A stretch of DNA of 64,000 nucleotides, from contig NZ_VFMJ01000001.1 in the NCBI RefSeq assembly GCF_006715005.1, positions 4,340,001 to 4,404,000 of the forward strand. The letters are read 5' to 3'. The DNA is from Serratia marcescens (GTDB lineage: Bacteria; Pseudomonadota; Gammaproteobacteria; Enterobacterales; Enterobacteriaceae). Made by a program: the position numbers and the translations under genes. Shown piece after piece: positions 1 through 15,122 of this stretch (within the stretch, counting starts at the first letter, position 1; every line of letters starts with the position of its first letter). The notes under the pieces were generated by a model that was given only the letters and a program-made list of their open reading frames with translations, was not told the origin of the DNA and did not search any database.

Positions 1-1019
1 GGATGGCCCAGCCCATGCGGCAGGAACGGCGTGGTGATACCCGTTTCAACCATCGCCTCTTCGCTGAGGCCGTTCACCAACTTGTGATTCTTGAGCAGCT
101 TGGCGATGCGCTGGTGCATCTGCACATGGTAGTCGGTATAGCGCACGCCGGTCTTGATGGTGTCGATCAACGCCAGCTGTTCACCGTTGAGATCTTTCAC
201 CAGGTGGGCGAACTCGCTACCGCTTTGCGCCGCGTAGGTGCGGGTCAGATCGGCGGCGTAGCCGTTATATTCCGCACCGGCGTCGATCAGGAAACTCAGG
301 GATTCGGCCGGCGGCTGATGATCCAGCTTGGTGTAGTGCAGTACCGAAGCATGTTCGTTCAGCGCCACGATGTTGTCGTAAGGCACGTCGGTATCGCGGT
401 GGCCGGTCGCCGTCAGGTAGGCCAGGTTGATGTCGAACTCGCTCATGCCGGAGAGGAAGGCCTCATGCGCCGCACGATGGCCGGTTACCGCCGTCTTCTG
501 CGCTTCGCGCATGCAGGCCAGCTCATAGCCGGTTTTGATCGAACGGTGGAAATCCAGGTAATTCAACACCGCTTTCGGGTTGATGTTCTCAGAAGGGATG
601 CCGAGATCGCGGGCGCGCTGTTGCGCATAACCGATATAGCCCACGCGCTCGCGCTGCGGCGGAAGCTGCTGGGCAATGGCGTCGGCGTTGGCCAACGGCA
701 TCAATTCAAGGGATTTGGTCCAGAAACTGTCCGGCAGCGGTTCTACGCTGTGCCAGTAGTCGACCGGGGAGTAGAACCACAGCTTCGGCTTGTTGACACC
801 GTCGATCCACAACCAGCAGTTCGGCACCGACGTCACCGGCACCCAGGCTTTGAAATGCGCGTTCACTTTGAACGGATAGCTATGGTCGTCCAAAAATACC
901 TTTTGCAGTTCCCCGGAGTGAATCAGCAGCGCATCCAACTTGTTGCGCTCCAGCACTTCGCGCGCGCGTTTTTGCAGCTCTGCCAGGTGGTCGTTATACA
1001 AAGAAGCCAGCGTTTCCAT
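1..1019 (-). CDS. pepQ: Xaa-Pro dipeptidase PepQ (partial, C-terminus cut by window edge)
   Basis: Cytosolic metallopeptidase of the M24 (pita-bread) family that cleaves dipeptides with C-terminal proline. The visible N-terminal part begins [15 protein letters not shown], carries the creatinase-like N-domain, and then enters the catalytic domain with the metal-ligand stretch '[19 protein letters not shown]' and, close to the window edge, 'PFLPHGLGH', which holds a conserved metal-binding histidine. The protein is read off the left edge, so the last about 100 residues are missing. E. coli has pepQ divergent from fadB; here a transporter gene lies between them. Family assignment is firm; the start is the only ATG fitting the family N-terminus. 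Confidence 0.93.
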   Translation of the reverse strand, partial: METLASLYNDHLAELQKRAREVLERNKLDALLIHSGELQKVFLDDHSYPFKVNAHFKAWVPVTSVPNCWLWIDGVNKPKLWFYSPVDYWHSVEPLPDSFWTKSLELMPLANADAIAQQLPPQRERVGYIGYAQQRARDLGIPSENINPKAVLNYLDFHRSIKTGYELACMREAQKTAVTGHRAAHEAFLSGMSEFDINLAYLTATGHRDTDVPYDNIVALNEHASVLHYTKLDHQPPAESLSFLIDAGAEYNGYAADLTRTYAAQSGSEFAHLVKDLNGEQLALIDTIKTGVRYTDYHVQMHQRIAKLLKNHKLVNGLSEEAMVETGITTPFLPHGLGH

Positions 1020-1131
1020 CACAGTACCCTTATGCCTTAGCACGAAAGAAGTCATCTTAACACAGCGCTCCGACGCTCCAACCTCATCGCGTTGGGCATG
1101 CGGAGCAGCTCGCAATTCCCTGCAAATGCCG

Positions 1132-2328
1132 TTACATCCGCAGTTTAACCATGAGCCAGCCGGCCAGGCCGAGCAACGCTATCGCCAGCGTCCACAGACC
1201 ATGGTGCTCCAACAACACCGCGCCGGCCGCAGCAACGCCCGCCAGACACTGCTGCAGAAAGCCGCACAGCGCCATCGCATAGGCGCCGTACTCTTTAGCG
1301 TCGCTGACCGCCATCGCCATGCTGTTGGGAAACAGCACCGCCTGGCCAAAAATGGTCAGGCAATACAGCGCGATGAACAGCGCCATACCGGAAAGGCCGG
1401 CCAAAATGCCGCTCCACCACAATATCAGGATCGCCACCGTCGCCAGAGCCACGATGCCGCTGCCGGTTTGCATCAGTTTTTTCCCGCCGACACGCGCCAC
1501 CGTGCGGTTCACCGCCAACGCGCCGCTAAAGTAGGCGATGCCGATCACCAGCCCCAGCGCGCCGAACGCCGTGACGTTGAGCCCAAACCCCTGCTGCATG
1601 ACGAACGGGCTCACCTCCTGCAGCGTCACCGTGGTGGCGAAACCCAGCCCGCCGACGCAGGCCGGCCAAAAAAATCCCGGCCGCCGCAGGATGGCGAAGT
1701 AGGTGGCCACCATCGCCGGGCGTGGCCCGCGGGCGCGCCCTGCCTCCAGCGGCAGCGTCGCCATCAGCGCCAGAATGGCCAAACCGGTGGTGCCCATCAA
1801 GACGAAGCCCATCTGCCAGTGTGAATATTGGCTGAGCAGGCCGCCGACGAACTGGCCGCCGCCCAGCGCGGTGATAAAAGCGATGGACAGCACCGACAGC
1901 CGTCGCGCCAGCTCGTCACCGCTCCAGTTATCCCGCACGATGATACGCGCAATGATCGCCGCGCCACCGGCGCCCACCCCCTGCAGCGCACGCAGCGCCA
2001 ACAGCTGGGTGCCGTTGCTGCACAGCGCCAACAGCCCGCTGCAGCCAATGAAAAGAAACAAAGACAGCGTCAGCGGCGCACGGCGGCCAAAGCGATCGGC
2101 GGCCGCCCCCCAGAACAGCACTGGCAAAGCGGCGCCGATGACGAAGATCGAAATGGACAGCTCGGTGGCGCGTCGGCTCATCGCCAACTCCCGCATCACC
2201 GTCGGCAGCGAAGGCAAATACACGGTCGTCGCCATCTGCGCCATAAACACCAACAGACACGCCAGCGTCATGGTTCTGGCGGGAATACTCCATAAGCCGC
2301 TGCGTTTGACACAAGCCGCCTTAGTCAT
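1132..2328 (-). CDS. MFS drug-resistance transporter, Bcr/CflA-like (DHA1)
   Basis: A 398-residue inner-membrane protein with about 12 hydrophobic helices. It has the MFS loop 2-3 signature ([10 protein letters not shown], residues about 77-86) and the helix 4 pattern [13 protein letters not shown] followed by a basic residue, typical of proton-driven Bcr/CflA multidrug exporters. The start ATG is preceded by a GAGG ribosome site. It sits between pepQ and fadB, where E. coli has no gene, and reads in the same direction as pepQ, so it may feed transcription into pepQ across a 112-bp gap. The substrate cannot be read from the sequence; drug or metabolite export is inferred from family only. Confidence 0.85.
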   Translation of the reverse strand: MTKAACVKRSGLWSIPARTMTLACLLVFMAQMATTVYLPSLPTVMRELAMSRRATELSISIFVIGAALPVLFWGAAADRFGRRAPLTLSLFLFIGCSGLLALCSNGTQLLALRALQGVGAGGAAIIARIIVRDNWSGDELARRLSVLSIAFITALGGGQFVGGLLSQYSHWQMGFVLMGTTGLAILALMATLPLEAGRARGPRPAMVATYFAILRRPGFFWPACVGGLGFATTVTLQEVSPFVMQQGFGLNVTAFGALGLVIGIAYFSGALAVNRTVARVGGKKLMQTGSGIVALATVAILILWWSGILAGLSGMALFIALYCLTIFGQAVLFPNSMAMAVSDAKEYGAYAMALCGFLQQCLAGVAAAGAVLLEHHGLWTLAIALLGLAGWLMVKLRM

Positions 2329-2520
2329 GCCTTACCTCGTCTGAATGATCAATCGCTGCAGGCAAGTGTATGAGTGCCGACAAACTCCAGCAAATGCCGA
2401 TAGCACATAAAATATAACTTCGTTTCAAATCAAAAAAGTAACTTGGCGACATGTGATCAAACCAGCAAATATGCAATCTCTCATTTGCATATTTTTAACA
2501 TAAAAACCACACTCCTCTTC

Positions 2521-2537
2521 ATCTGGTCATACCAGAT
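2521..2537 (+). promoter_or_regulatory. FadR operator of fadBA
   Basis: ATCTGGTCATACCAGAT is a perfect 7+3+7 palindrome matching the FadR consensus core CTGGT-N3-ACCAG. It lies 24 bp before the fadB start codon, where bound FadR would block transcription until long-chain acyl-CoA releases it. The rest of the 2329-2561 gap is AT-rich promoter DNA in which I could not fix -35/-10 boxes. Confidence 0.88.
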
Positions 2538-2561
2538 CATACGCTGATTCAGGAGATAGAC

Positions 2562-5925
<3,364 letters not shown>

Positions 5926-5997
5926 CTGTGTCTATCTTGGGATGACCGCGTCACCACTTCAAATCGCGGCATCCCGCCAAGTTTAGTTGCCGTTCTT

Positions 5998-6022
5998 CCC
6001 GCCTGTCAGGGGCGGGTTTTTT
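5998..6022 (+). terminator. Rho-independent terminator of fadBA
   Basis: CCCGCC-tgtcagg-GGCGGG followed directly by six T residues, 73 bp after the fadA stop. Confidence 0.85.
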
Positions 6023-6049
6023 ATGCCTGAAGTTTGCCGGCGCCCAAAT

Positions 6050-6079
6050 AAAAACGGGGCGACCCTCGGCCACCCCGTT
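6050..6079 (-). terminator. Rho-independent terminator of fre
   Basis: On the minus strand AACGGGG / CCCCGTT arms (6073-6079 and 6053-6059) are followed by a T-rich run. It lies 18 bp beyond the fre stop codon and back to back with the fadBA terminator. Confidence 0.75.
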
Positions 6080-6097
6080 CACTGCGTATCGCCTCGG

Positions 6098-6799
6098 TCA
6101 GATAAACGAAAACGCGTCGCCGAACATATGCGCTTCCTGCGCGCCGCGCTCGGCGCAGAAACGCTCACGGGCGATTTTCGCCATCTCGAAACGCCCGGCG
6201 ATGTAGATGTCGTGCTCCGCCAGCGTACCGAAATCCTGCAACACCGCGCTGAGCACGGTACCACTGCGGCCGCGCCATTCGGCTTCCGGCTGCTCGACCA
6301 CCGGGATCACCTTCAGATTCGGATGCTGCAACGACAGCGCTTCCAGCTCGCTCAAATCGTACAGGTGCTTCAGCTCACGCCCGCCCCAGTAGATCGAAAT
6401 GTCGCGATCGGGCTGCTGCTCCAGCGCGGTCAACAAGATTGAACGCGCGTAAGAGAAGCCGGTGCCGCCGGCGATCAGCACCAGCGGACGGCTGCCCTCT
6501 TCCCGCAGCCAGGCGTCGCCATGCGGCACGTCAACGGTGATCGCCTGCTCTTTCAGGATGCGATCCATCACCGCCATGGCGTACAGATTCAGCTCCGAAG
6601 CACCGATATGCAGCTCGATGTAATCTTGCTGCGTCGGGGTTGATGCCAGCGAGAACGGGCGCTTGTCGCGCTCGTCCATCACCACCATCAGATATTGCCC
6701 TGCCTTGAAAGAAAACGGCTGCTCGGGCACCAGACGTACCCGATAAACCGTATCGGTAATGGCCTCTACCGAGGTCACTTTACAGCTCAATATTGTCAT
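6098..6799 (-). CDS. fre: NAD(P)H-flavin reductase Fre
   Basis: Soluble reductase that uses NAD(P)H to reduce free riboflavin, FMN and FAD, supplying reduced flavin to other enzymes. The 233-residue protein (same as E. coli) starts [20 protein letters not shown]. It shows the flavin-binding RPFSLAST motif (about 46-53) and the nucleotide motif [10 protein letters not shown] (about 112-121). The start is preceded by GAGGGAACGC; a longer in-frame start eight codons upstream lacks family similarity. It follows ubiD on the same strand by 50 bp, so ubiD-fre may be co-transcribed. Reduced flavin is needed by the UbiX/UbiD prenyl-FMN route, which may explain the pairing; that link is inference. Confidence 0.96.
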   Translation of the reverse strand: MTILSCKVTSVEAITDTVYRVRLVPEQPFSFKAGQYLMVVMDERDKRPFSLASTPTQQDYIELHIGASELNLYAMAVMDRILKEQAITVDVPHGDAWLREEGSRPLVLIAGGTGFSYARSILLTALEQQPDRDISIYWGGRELKHLYDLSELEALSLQHPNLKVIPVVEQPEAEWRGRSGTVLSAVLQDFGTLAEHDIYIAGRFEMAKIARERFCAERGAQEAHMFGDAFSFI

Positions 6800-6849
6800 G
6801 CGTTCCCTCTGTCGGGTCATCAATGCAAAGCTGAGAACAGAGCCTGACG

Positions 6850-8346
6850 CTACAGCGTCGGTTCCCTGTCACTGAAGATTGCGAGCTCATCCCAGATTTC
6901 GTCGACGCGCGCACGTACCTTTTCATCCATCTGAATCGGACGGCCCCATTCGCGATCGGTTTCACCCGGCCATTTATTGGTGGCGTCCAGCCCCATCTTC
7001 GAACCCAGACCGGAAACCGGCGAGGCGAAGTCCAGATAGTCGATCGGCGTATTCTCCACCAGAACGGTATCCCTTGCCGGATCCATTCGTGTGGTGATCG
7101 CCCAAATCACGTCGTTCCAGTCGCGCGCATTGACGTCGTCATCACAGACGATAACAAATTTGGTGTACATAAACTGCCGCAGGAACGACCAGACGCCCAT
7201 CATCACGCGTTTAGCATGGCCGGCGTACTGTTTTTTCATGGTCACTACCGCCAGGCGGTACGAGCACCCTTCCGGTGGCAGATAGAAATCGACGATTTCC
7301 GGGAACTGTTTTTGCAGGATCGGCACGAACACTTCATTCAGCGCCACGCCCAGGATCGCCGGCTCATCCGGCGGGCGGCCGGTATAGGTCGAGTGGTAGA
7401 TCGCGTTGCGGCGCTGGGTGATGTGGGTGACGGTGAACACCGGGAACTGGTCGATTTCATTGTAGTAACCGGTGTGGTCGCCGTAGGGGCCTTCCGGCGC
7501 CATTTCACCCGGCTCGATATAACCTTCCAGCACGATTTCGGCGCTGGCTGGCACTTCCAGATCGTTGGAAAGACACTTGACCACTTCGGTTTTATTGCCG
7601 CGCAGCAGCCCGGCAAAGGCATATTCAGACAGCGTATCCGGCACCGGCGTGACTGCACCGAGGATAGTGGCGGGATCGGCGCCCAGCGCCACCGCAACCG
7701 GGAAACGCTCGCCGGGGTGCGCCTGGCACCACTCCTGATAATCCAGCGCGCCGCCGCGATGCGACAGCCAGCGCATGATCACTTTATTCTTGCCCAGCAC
7801 CTGCTGACGATAGATGCCGAGGTTTTGCCGTTCCTTATGCGGGCCACGGGTCACCGTCAGCCCCCAGGTGATCAGCGGCGCGGCGTCTTCCGGCCAGCAG
7901 TGCATCACCGGAATACGGCCCAGATCGACATCCTCACCCTGCCATACCTGCTCCTGACAAGGCGCGGACCCCAGCACCTTGGTCGGCATGTTCAGCACCT
8001 GCTTGAACTTCGGCATTTTGTCGAACAGATCGCGGAAGCCTTTCGGCGGCTCCGGCTCTTTGAGGAACGCCAGCAGTTTGCCAACTTCGCGCAGCGCGCT
8101 GATGTCTTCCTGCCCCATGCCCATCGCCACGCGATTGGCGGTACCGAACAGGTTGCACAGCACCGGCATGTCGTAGCCTTTCGGGTTTTCAAACAGCAAT
8201 GCCGGGCCGCCCGCCCGCAGGGTGCGATCGGCAATCTCCGTCATTTCCAGGTAAGGATCGATCGGCTGGCTGATGCGTTTTAGTTCCCCTCTCTTCTCCA
8301 GCAACGAGAGGAAATCGCGTAAGTCACGGTATTTCATGCTGATCAT
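6850..8346 (-). CDS. ubiD: 3-octaprenyl-4-hydroxybenzoate carboxy-lyase UbiD
   Basis: Decarboxylase of ubiquinone biosynthesis that uses prenylated FMN made by UbiX. The 498-residue chain starts [18 protein letters not shown] and carries the conserved stretches [13 protein letters not shown] and [13 protein letters not shown] that surround the cofactor and metal. Start choice is uncertain: ATG at 8346 or 8337 fits E. coli UbiD, but neither has a clear ribosome site, whereas an ATG at 8370 has AGAGGG 7-8 bp upstream and would add eight residues (MPSPLAVI). Two TATAAT-like hexamers overlap this region, so promoter and start are crowded. Confidence 0.95.
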   Translation of the reverse strand: MISMKYRDLRDFLSLLEKRGELKRISQPIDPYLEMTEIADRTLRAGGPALLFENPKGYDMPVLCNLFGTANRVAMGMGQEDISALREVGKLLAFLKEPEPPKGFRDLFDKMPKFKQVLNMPTKVLGSAPCQEQVWQGEDVDLGRIPVMHCWPEDAAPLITWGLTVTRGPHKERQNLGIYRQQVLGKNKVIMRWLSHRGGALDYQEWCQAHPGERFPVAVALGADPATILGAVTPVPDTLSEYAFAGLLRGNKTEVVKCLSNDLEVPASAEIVLEGYIEPGEMAPEGPYGDHTGYYNEIDQFPVFTVTHITQRRNAIYHSTYTGRPPDEPAILGVALNEVFVPILQKQFPEIVDFYLPPEGCSYRLAVVTMKKQYAGHAKRVMMGVWSFLRQFMYTKFVIVCDDDVNARDWNDVIWAITTRMDPARDTVLVENTPIDYLDFASPVSGLGSKMGLDATNKWPGETDREWGRPIQMDEKVRARVDEIWDELAIFSDREPTL

Positions 8347-8432
8347 TATAACGGCCAGTGGGGAGGGCATTATAAGCCCTCTTCACGGTTGTTGCTGCAA
8401 TTTTGTTAACGCCGCCCTCTGCGGGGTGGCCC

Positions 8433-9158
8433 TCAGCCGCAGTTGAACGGCACCAGCGTGGCCAGCGCACGCGTATCCTGGTATTCACGCGTCTCCTCAC
8501 CGTGGCGGAACACCTTGAAGCCCTGCCCGTTGGCGCTGAAGTAACGCAGCGCATTGCCTTCAACGTGCAGCAGGCTGCCTTCACGCAGCGCCACCACCGA
8601 TTCGCTCGGGTTGATCGCGCAGAACTCCGCCAGGCGCTCGTCACGGGTTTCGCCCATGTGGCCGCTGATATGCGCGTCGATGTAATGCGGGTTGATCTGC
8701 ACCGGGAACAGCCCCAGCGCCGGCAGCACCACGCTGCAGCGCACCGGCATGTCATTGGTAGTGCGAATGCTCGGCGTGGCCACGTTGCAACCGGCGCTCC
8801 AGCCGACGTAAGGCACTTCACGCTCGCGCACCGCGCGCTGAATGGGCACGATCAGGCCTTGTTCGTGCAGCATTTGGTTCAGCAACCAGGTATTGCCGCC
8901 GCTGACCAAAATGCACTCCGCCTGCGCGATCGCCGCCGCCGGCGAAGCGGCGTGGTGGATGCTGGTGACGTCGATGCCCAGCGTTTGCGCCAGCTCCTGC
9001 GCACGCTGGTCGTAGTCGTAGCGGATCAGGGCGTAAGGGATAAAGACGGCGGATTTGATGCCGCGACGCGCAATCATCGCCAGCAGTTGGCTTTTGGCAT
9101 ACCCCAGCAGCTCGGCTTCGCCAGACAGCTTGCCGTTGCTCAACAGAAACAGCTCCAT
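8433..9158 (-). CDS. pepE: Alpha-aspartyl dipeptidase (peptidase E)
   Basis: Cytosolic S51 serine peptidase that hydrolyses dipeptides with N-terminal aspartate. The 241-residue protein starts MELFLLSNGKLSGEAE and shows the nucleophile elbow GWSAGCN with Ser121, then Asp136 (TTND) and His158 (INPHYI). These match the Ser120-Asp135-His157 triad of E. coli/Salmonella PepE shifted by one. A GGGGGAAAGAA ribosome site precedes the ATG. It lies between ubiD and rfaH, where E. coli has no gene, and 86 bp separates it from ubiD on the same strand. It is somewhat longer than the 229-residue E. coli enzyme. Confidence 0.93.
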   Translation of the reverse strand: MELFLLSNGKLSGEAELLGYAKSQLLAMIARRGIKSAVFIPYALIRYDYDQRAQELAQTLGIDVTSIHHAASPAAAIAQAECILVSGGNTWLLNQMLHEQGLIVPIQRAVREREVPYVGWSAGCNVATPSIRTTNDMPVRCSVVLPALGLFPVQINPHYIDAHISGHMGETRDERLAEFCAINPSESVVALREGSLLHVEGNALRYFSANGQGFKVFRHGEETREYQDTRALATLVPFNCG

Positions 9159-9404
9159 TTCTTTCCCCCTCGGTCAAAAACGATGAATAGCGTCACAGCC
9201 GGTAGCACAACGCCTTGTCATACTGTGACGGTAACAAATTTTTAGCTCTCTGTTATACCAGCGCCGTATCGAAAAGTGTGTGACCCCTCGCTAATAGCCG
9301 CATATTCATAGAGATAGGTGATGTTACACGCTGAAACTTGCATCACTATGTATCCGGAATAGCTTTTGATATGCTTACCGGCTGGCAGAAAGGCATGTGA
9401 AATT

Positions 9405-9893
9405 ATGGAATCCTGGTATCTACTTTATTGCAAACGCGGTCAGCTGTTGCGAGCGCAGGAACATCTGGAACGGCAGCAGGTAAACTGCCTCAGCCCGATC
9501 ATCACGCTGGAAAAGATCGTGCGCGGCAAGCGCATCGCGGTCAGCGAACCCCTGTTTCCCAACTATCTGTTTGTGGAGTTCGACCCGGAGCGCATTCACA
9601 CCACCACCATCAGCGCCACCCGCGGCGTCAGCCACTTCGTGCGTTTCGGTGCGTTGCCGAGCGTGATCCCGAACAAGGTGATCGATGAGCTGCGCACGCA
9701 CGCCAGCGAAACCTATGTCGATCCGGAAACCCCGCAGCCGGGGGATACCGTTCTGATCGTTGACGGCGTGTTCGAAGGGCTGCAGGCGATCTACACCGAG
9801 CCGGACGGCGAGGCGCGTTCCATGTTGTTGCTGAATCTGATCAACAAACAGGTCAGCCAAAGCATCGACAACCGACAGTTCCAGAAGATGTAA
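9405..9893 (+). CDS. rfaH: Transcription antiterminator RfaH
   Basis: NusG paralogue recruited by ops elements to RNA polymerase to permit full transcription of long operons such as LPS core, O-antigen and capsule. The protein is 162 residues, as in E. coli: an N-terminal NGN domain ([20 protein letters not shown]...) and a C-terminal KOW domain that in RfaH refolds from alpha-hairpin to beta-barrel to recruit the ribosome. The start at MESWYLL is chosen by family alignment; 13 upstream in-frame codons do not match. It is a lone gene transcribed opposite to its neighbours and ended by a bidirectional terminator shared with hemB. The 246-bp upstream gap (9159-9404) holds no other gene. Confidence 0.96.
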   Translation: MESWYLLYCKRGQLLRAQEHLERQQVNCLSPIITLEKIVRGKRIAVSEPLFPNYLFVEFDPERIHTTTISATRGVSHFVRFGALPSVIPNKVIDELRTHASETYVDPETPQPGDTVLIVDGVFEGLQAIYTEPDGEARSMLLLNLINKQVSQSIDNRQFQKM

Positions 9894-9896
9894 TGC

Positions 9897-9920
9897 AAAA
9901 GGCGCCCTCAGGCGCCTTTT
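9897..9920. terminator. Bidirectional terminator between rfaH and hemB
   Basis: AAAAGGCGCC-ctca-GGCGCCTTTT: six GC pairs flanked by an A-run on one side and a T-run on the other, so it can stop rfaH (+) and hemB (-). Confidence 0.88.
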
Positions 9921-9938
9921 TGTTGGCTCACTTTGCGC

Positions 9939-10970
<1,032 letters not shown>

Positions 10971-10975
10971 CTAGC

Positions 10976-11758
10976 TCAAACCAGCCGGAATAGCCGGCGG
11001 GCGTTCTCATCGGTTTTTTGCCCCAGCCATTGCGGCTCTTCCTGTCGCCAGACGGCGACCTGATGCACGATATGGGGCAGGAAACAGGGTTCGTTGCGGC
11101 GAGATGCGGGTTTAGGCTGTAAATCCCGGGGCAACAAATAAGGGGCGTCAGTTTCCAGCAGCAGACGCTCGGCCGGGATCTGCGACAACAGGGCACGCAA
11201 TTCCAGGCCGCGCCGCTCGTCGCAGACCCAACCGGTAATCCCGATCGACAGGCCCAGCGACAGGCAGCTTGTTAATTCTTCGGCGGTGCCGGTGAAGCAG
11301 TGCACCACGGCCGCGGGCAGTTTATCCAACCACGGCGTCAGTAGCTCGGCAAAACGTGCGTGTGCGTCGCGGCAATGAAGAAACACCGGCAGCGCCAACT
11401 CCTCCGCCAGCGCCAGCTGTGCGGTGAACGCCGCTTCCTGCTGCGCGGGCGTCGAGAAGTTGCGGTTGAAATCCAGGCCGCATTCGCCGATCGCCGCCAC
11501 TTCTGAGCACGCGGCCAGGGCATAAATCTGCTCGGCGGCGTGTTCATCCCAACTGCTGGCGTTATGCGGATGCACGCCGGCAGTGGACCAGCAATAACCC
11601 GGATGTTGCTGCGCCAGTTTGGCGGCCTCACGGCTCTCCGGCAGATCGGTGCCGGTGATCAACATCCCCGTCACGCCCGCGGCGCGGGCGCGTTCCACCA
11701 CCGCCTGGCGGTCTTTGGCGAACTGGCTGCTGGTGAGATTAACGCCGATATCAAACAT
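10976..11758 (-). CDS. tatD: 3'-5' DNase / quality-control protein TatD
   Basis: TIM-barrel metal-dependent hydrolase (3'-5' exonuclease) encoded with the Tat translocase. The 260-residue protein starts [13 protein letters not shown], as in E. coli; a TTG four codons upstream is rejected because the GGA ribosome site fits this ATG. Metal ligands are visible in [28 protein letters not shown] and [11 protein letters not shown] hairpin with a short T-run lies between tatC and tatD, so tatD and hemB may be expressed at a lower level than tatABC. Confidence 0.95.
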   Translation of the reverse strand: MFDIGVNLTSSQFAKDRQAVVERARAAGVTGMLITGTDLPESREAAKLAQQHPGYCWSTAGVHPHNASSWDEHAAEQIYALAACSEVAAIGECGLDFNRNFSTPAQQEAAFTAQLALAEELALPVFLHCRDAHARFAELLTPWLDKLPAAVVHCFTGTAEELTSCLSLGLSIGITGWVCDERRGLELRALLSQIPAERLLLETDAPYLLPRDLQPKPASRRNEPCFLPHIVHQVAVWRQEEPQWLGQKTDENARRLFRLV

Positions 11759-11772
11759 GGTTTTTTCCAAAG

Positions 11773-11796
11773 CAAAAGCCGCCCAATGGGCGGCTT
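11773..11796 (-). terminator. Terminator or attenuator after tatC
   Basis: On the minus strand AAGCCGCCC-at-TGGGCGGCTT followed by TTGC, a 9-bp stem with a short U-run, between tatC and tatD. It may uncouple tatD-hemB from tatABC. Confidence 0.7.
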
Positions 11797-11811
11797 CGCA
11801 ATCAAGATGGA

Positions 11812-12582
11812 TCAGGGGGCTGGGGGTTCGTCACCCTCGTCTTCTTCTTCCGCCTGTGGACGACGTTTTCCAGTATAGAAGCGAGCGAAGAACACCCCCA
11901 CTTCAAACAGCAGATACATCGGTATCGCCAACAGGGTTTGCGAGAACACGTCCGGTGGCGTGAGCAGCATGCCGACCACAAACGCGCCGACCAACACATA
12001 CGGCCGTTTCTTCTTCAGATCTTCCGGCGAGGTGACACCACTCCAGCACAGCAGAATGATGGCGACCGGCACTTCGAAGGCGACGCCAAACGCCATAAAC
12101 AGCGCCATGACGAAATCGAGGTAGTTTTTAATGTCGGTCGCAATGGTCACCCCCATCGGCGCGGTCTTGGCAAAGAAGCCGAAGGCCAGCGGGAACACGA
12201 TGAAGTAGGCGAAAGCCATACCGAGGTAGAACAGCAGGCTGCTGGACACCAGCAGCGGCATCATCAGGCGGCGTTCATGCTTATACAGCGCCGGCGCGAT
12301 GAATGCCCACACCTGATACAGAATCATCGGCGCGGAGACGAACACCGAGACGATCATGGTCAGCTTGATCGGCGTAAAGAACGGTGACGCCACGTCGGTG
12401 GCGATCATGCTCGCCCCGGCCGGCAGCTGCTTGAGCAGCGGCGCAGAGACCAGCTGGTAGATGTCGTTGGCGAAAAACACCAGCACCACGAACACCGCCA
12501 GCACGCAAATAATCGAGTTCAACAGCCGCTTGCGCAGCTCTATCAGATGACTGATAAGGGGTTGGGTATCTTCAACAGCCAT
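11812..12582 (-). CDS. tatC: Sec-independent translocase subunit TatC
   Basis: Polytopic inner-membrane core of the twin-arginine translocase; with TatB it binds the RR signal peptide. The 256-residue protein has six predicted helices. The signal-binding glutamates known from E. coli are in place: Glu15 (LIELRKRL) and Glu103 (YKHERR). The C-terminal tail is acidic and proline-ended ([12 protein letters not shown]). It starts 4 bp after tatB. Order tatA-tatB-tatC-tatD is the standard enterobacterial operon. Confidence 0.97.
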   Translation of the reverse strand: MAVEDTQPLISHLIELRKRLLNSIICVLAVFVVLVFFANDIYQLVSAPLLKQLPAGASMIATDVASPFFTPIKLTMIVSVFVSAPMILYQVWAFIAPALYKHERRLMMPLLVSSSLLFYLGMAFAYFIVFPLAFGFFAKTAPMGVTIATDIKNYLDFVMALFMAFGVAFEVPVAIILLCWSGVTSPEDLKKKRPYVLVGAFVVGMLLTPPDVFSQTLLAIPMYLLFEVGVFFARFYTGKRRPQAEEEDEGDEPPAP

Positions 12583-12585
12583 GTA

Positions 12586-13143
12586 TTAACGATCGCCACT
12601 AGGTTGGTGAGACGCTGGGGTTTTATCCGCAACAGGTTCGACAGGAGCAGGCGCGGTTTCCACCGGCGCTTTAGCCGGTTGCGCCGCCACAGGCGCAGCC
12701 GCAACGGTTTCAGGTTCCACTGCCGGTTTTGGCACCGCGGCGGGCGCGCTGGCACTGGTTGCCGCTTCCGCCGGCGTCACGCCGTCGTGCAAGGCTTCCG
12801 GATCGATGGCCTGCGGGTTATGAATGGTGTTCGCCAGCTCTTCTTTCTCGCCCCGGTAGGTGCGTTTCAATGATTCCGCCGCGTCTTTCAGCTCATCCAT
12901 CGACGCCTTCAGCTCCGGCGTCAGGTTCTGCAGGCCGGCCTGTTCCGCTTTTTTCAAGCTGTCCTGCAGCTCCTGCAGCTTCAGTTCCTGAGACAGTTCG
13001 TGCTGCACCGAGGCCGCCAGCGAGCGCAGCGCGCGGATCCAGCCCGACACCGTTCTGACCGCGACCGGCAACCGTTCCGGCCCCAGGACAACCAGGCCGA
13101 TCACCAGCACCAACAGCAGCTCACTAAACCCAATGTCAAACAC
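12586..13143 (-). CDS. tatB: Sec-independent translocase subunit TatB
   Basis: Single-span component of the Tat receptor complex. The 185-residue chain begins at a GTG codon ([20 protein letters not shown]), with a transmembrane helix, the GPERLP hinge, a long amphipathic helix, and a Pro/Ala/Val-rich tail from about residue 120. It is longer than E. coli TatB (171) because of the low-complexity tail. It lies 3 bp after tatA. Confidence 0.95.
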   Translation of the reverse strand: MFDIGFSELLLVLVIGLVVLGPERLPVAVRTVSGWIRALRSLAASVQHELSQELKLQELQDSLKKAEQAGLQNLTPELKASMDELKDAAESLKRTYRGEKEELANTIHNPQAIDPEALHDGVTPAEAATSASAPAAVPKPAVEPETVAAAPVAAQPAKAPVETAPAPVEPVADKTPASHQPSGDR

Positions 13144-13146
13144 GGT

Positions 13147-13410
13147 TTATACCTGCTCTTTGTTCTTCGACTCTTCCGGTTTCACTTCCGGCTGCTTATC
13201 GGTAATAGGCTTGGCCGAGAAGTCAGCGTCATCCAGGCTGCTTTTCTCAGCCGTGTTGGGGGTCGACGGCGTGTCGTCGCCGATCGCCTTCTTGAAGCCC
13301 TTGATCGAGGCACCGAGATCGGAGCCCAGCGTGCGCAGTTTTTTGGTACCGAACAGCAGCACCACGATCACTGCGATGATCAACAATTGCGTAATACTAA
13401 TACCGCCCAT
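13147..13410 (-). CDS. tatA: Sec-independent translocase subunit TatA
   Basis: Pore-forming or membrane-weakening subunit of Tat. The 87-residue protein starts [20 protein letters not shown] (transmembrane helix), followed by the conserved hinge [13 protein letters not shown] and an amphipathic helix, then a charged tail. The start is the ATG matching the family; 11 upstream in-frame codons are discarded. It is the first tat gene, 80 bp downstream of ubiB. Confidence 0.96.
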   Translation of the reverse strand: MGGISITQLLIIAVIVVLLFGTKKLRTLGSDLGASIKGFKKAIGDDTPSTPNTAEKSSLDDADFSAKPITDKQPEVKPEESKNKEQV

Positions 13411-13490
13411 TTTAATTACCTCTAATTTTAAAGGGTCTTTCAAAGACAGCCCGCATTATAGGGCCGACTTTACCAGAGTGACGAATTAAA

Positions 13491-15122
13491 TCAGGTGGTT
13501 CGCTTCCAGCCAATCACCCAGCATACGATGCCGGCGGCCATCATCCAGGCGGGAAACACCTCGACTTGCCCCAGCAGCAGCAGCGTGCCGCTTACCAAGA
13601 GTGTAGCGCCAACGCCGAACAAATAACGTGACTGCCCCTGACGAACCCGCTGAGCCTGCATTTGGTTGGTCAGCTTATCAACGCTTTGTTGCAACAGTTT
13701 ATGCTGCTGCAGGCTGTCGTAAAACAGCTCGGGCAGTTCGGGCAGCTTCTCCGCCCAGAACGGCGCTTTCTCTTTCAGCGCGCGCACCACGGCAGGAATG
13801 CCGACCTGATCGCGCAGCCAGCTCTCGAGGAACGGCTTGGCGGTGGTCCACAGATCCAGCTGCGGGTAGAGCTGACGCCCCAGCCCTTCAACATACAGCA
13901 AGGTCTTCTGCAATAACACCAGCTGCGGCTGCACTTCCATATTGAAGCGGCGTGCGGTGTTGAACAGGTTGAGCAGCACGTTGCCGAAGGAAATCTCCGC
14001 CAGCGGCTTCTCGAAAATCGGCTCGCACACGGTGCGGATAGCGAATTCGAAGTCTTCCACATTGGTGTCGCGCGGCACCCAACCGGAGTCGACGTGCAGT
14101 TCCGCCACCTTGCGGTAATCGCGGTTGAAGAAGGCGATGAAGTTTTCCGCCAGGTAGCGTTTATCATCCTTGTTCAGCGAGCCGACGATGCCGCAGTCGA
14201 TGCCGATGTAGCAAGGATCTTCCGGATGTTCGTAGCTGACGAAAATATTACCGGGATGCATGTCCGCATGGAAGAAGCTGTCGCGGAATACCTGGGTAAA
14301 GAACACCTGAACACCGCGTTCCGCCAACAGTTTCATGTTGGTGCCCTGCTGCTCCAGCGTGGCGATGTCCGAGACTGGAATGCCGTAGATGCGCTCCATC
14401 ACCAATACGCTTTCACGGCAGTAGTCGGAATAAACTTCCGGTACGTACAGCATCGGGCTGCCGTCGAAATTGCGGCGCAGCTGAATGGCGTTGGCCGCTT
14501 CGCGCAGCAGGTTCAGTTCGTCCAGCAGGGTTTTCTCGTACTCGCGCACCACTTCGCGCGGGCGCAAACGGCGGCCGTCCGGCAACAGCTTCGGCACCCA
14601 GCCGGCCAACCGGTACATCAGGCGCACGTCGGCCTTGATGATCGGCCCGATATCCGGCCGGATCACCTTCAGCACCACTTCCTGGCCGGTGGTTTTGAGC
14701 CGCGCGGTATGCACCTGCGCGATCGAGGCAGAGGCCAGCGGCTGCTGATCGAAATCGTCGAACCAGGTTTCCAGTGGGCCACCCATCGCCAGCTCGATAT
14801 GCTTACGTGCCAGCGCACCGTCGAAAGGCGCTACCCGATCCTGCAGCAGCGTCAGCTGATCGGCAATCTGCGGCGGAAACAGATCGCGGCGGGTCGACAT
14901 CATCTGGCCAAACTTGATCCAGACCGGCCCCAGTTCCTGCAGCGCCAGCCGCAGGCGTTCGCCCAACGGTTTGTCCTTATGCCGATTCGGCATCCAGAAC
15001 AGCAGCCGGCGGCCAAAGCGCAGCGGCAGCGTCAAACGCATTGTCGGGATCAGCTCGTCCAATCCATAGCTGAGAAAAACGCGGACGATAAAATACAAAC
15101 GACGCAGTTCGCCTGGGGTCAT
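13491..15122 (-). CDS. ubiB: Ubiquinone biosynthesis kinase-like ATPase UbiB
   Basis: Member of the ABC1/ADCK atypical kinase family needed for coenzyme Q synthesis. The 543-residue protein (E. coli 546) has the KxGQ motif ([16 protein letters not shown]), the alanine-rich nucleotide loop ([11 protein letters not shown]), the HADMHPGN catalytic loop, and two C-terminal membrane helices (about 497-540). Its ATG overlaps the ubiJ stop (ATGA), indicating translational coupling in ubiE-ubiJ-ubiB. Confidence 0.96.
   Translation of the reverse strand: MTPGELRRLYFIVRVFLSYGLDELIPTMRLTLPLRFGRRLLFWMPNRHKDKPLGERLRLALQELGPVWIKFGQMMSTRRDLFPPQIADQLTLLQDRVAPFDGALARKHIELAMGGPLETWFDDFDQQPLASASIAQVHTARLKTTGQEVVLKVIRPDIGPIIKADVRLMYRLAGWVPKLLPDGRRLRPREVVREYEKTLLDELNLLREAANAIQLRRNFDGSPMLYVPEVYSDYCRESVLVMERIYGIPVSDIATLEQQGTNMKLLAERGVQVFFTQVFRDSFFHADMHPGNIFVSYEHPEDPCYIGIDCGIVGSLNKDDKRYLAENFIAFFNRDYRKVAELHVDSGWVPRDTNVEDFEFAIRTVCEPIFEKPLAEISFGNVLLNLFNTARRFNMEVQPQLVLLQKTLLYVEGLGRQLYPQLDLWTTAKPFLESWLRDQVGIPAVVRALKEKAPFWAEKLPELPELFYDSLQQHKLLQQSVDKLTNQMQAQRVRQGQSRYLFGVGATLLVSGTLLLLGQVEVFPAWMMAAGIVCWVIGWKRTT

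Noticed and set aside
2451..2475. CRP site upstream of fadB (TGTGATCAAACCAGCA)
   Set aside because: Only the left half matches; the right half fits poorly.
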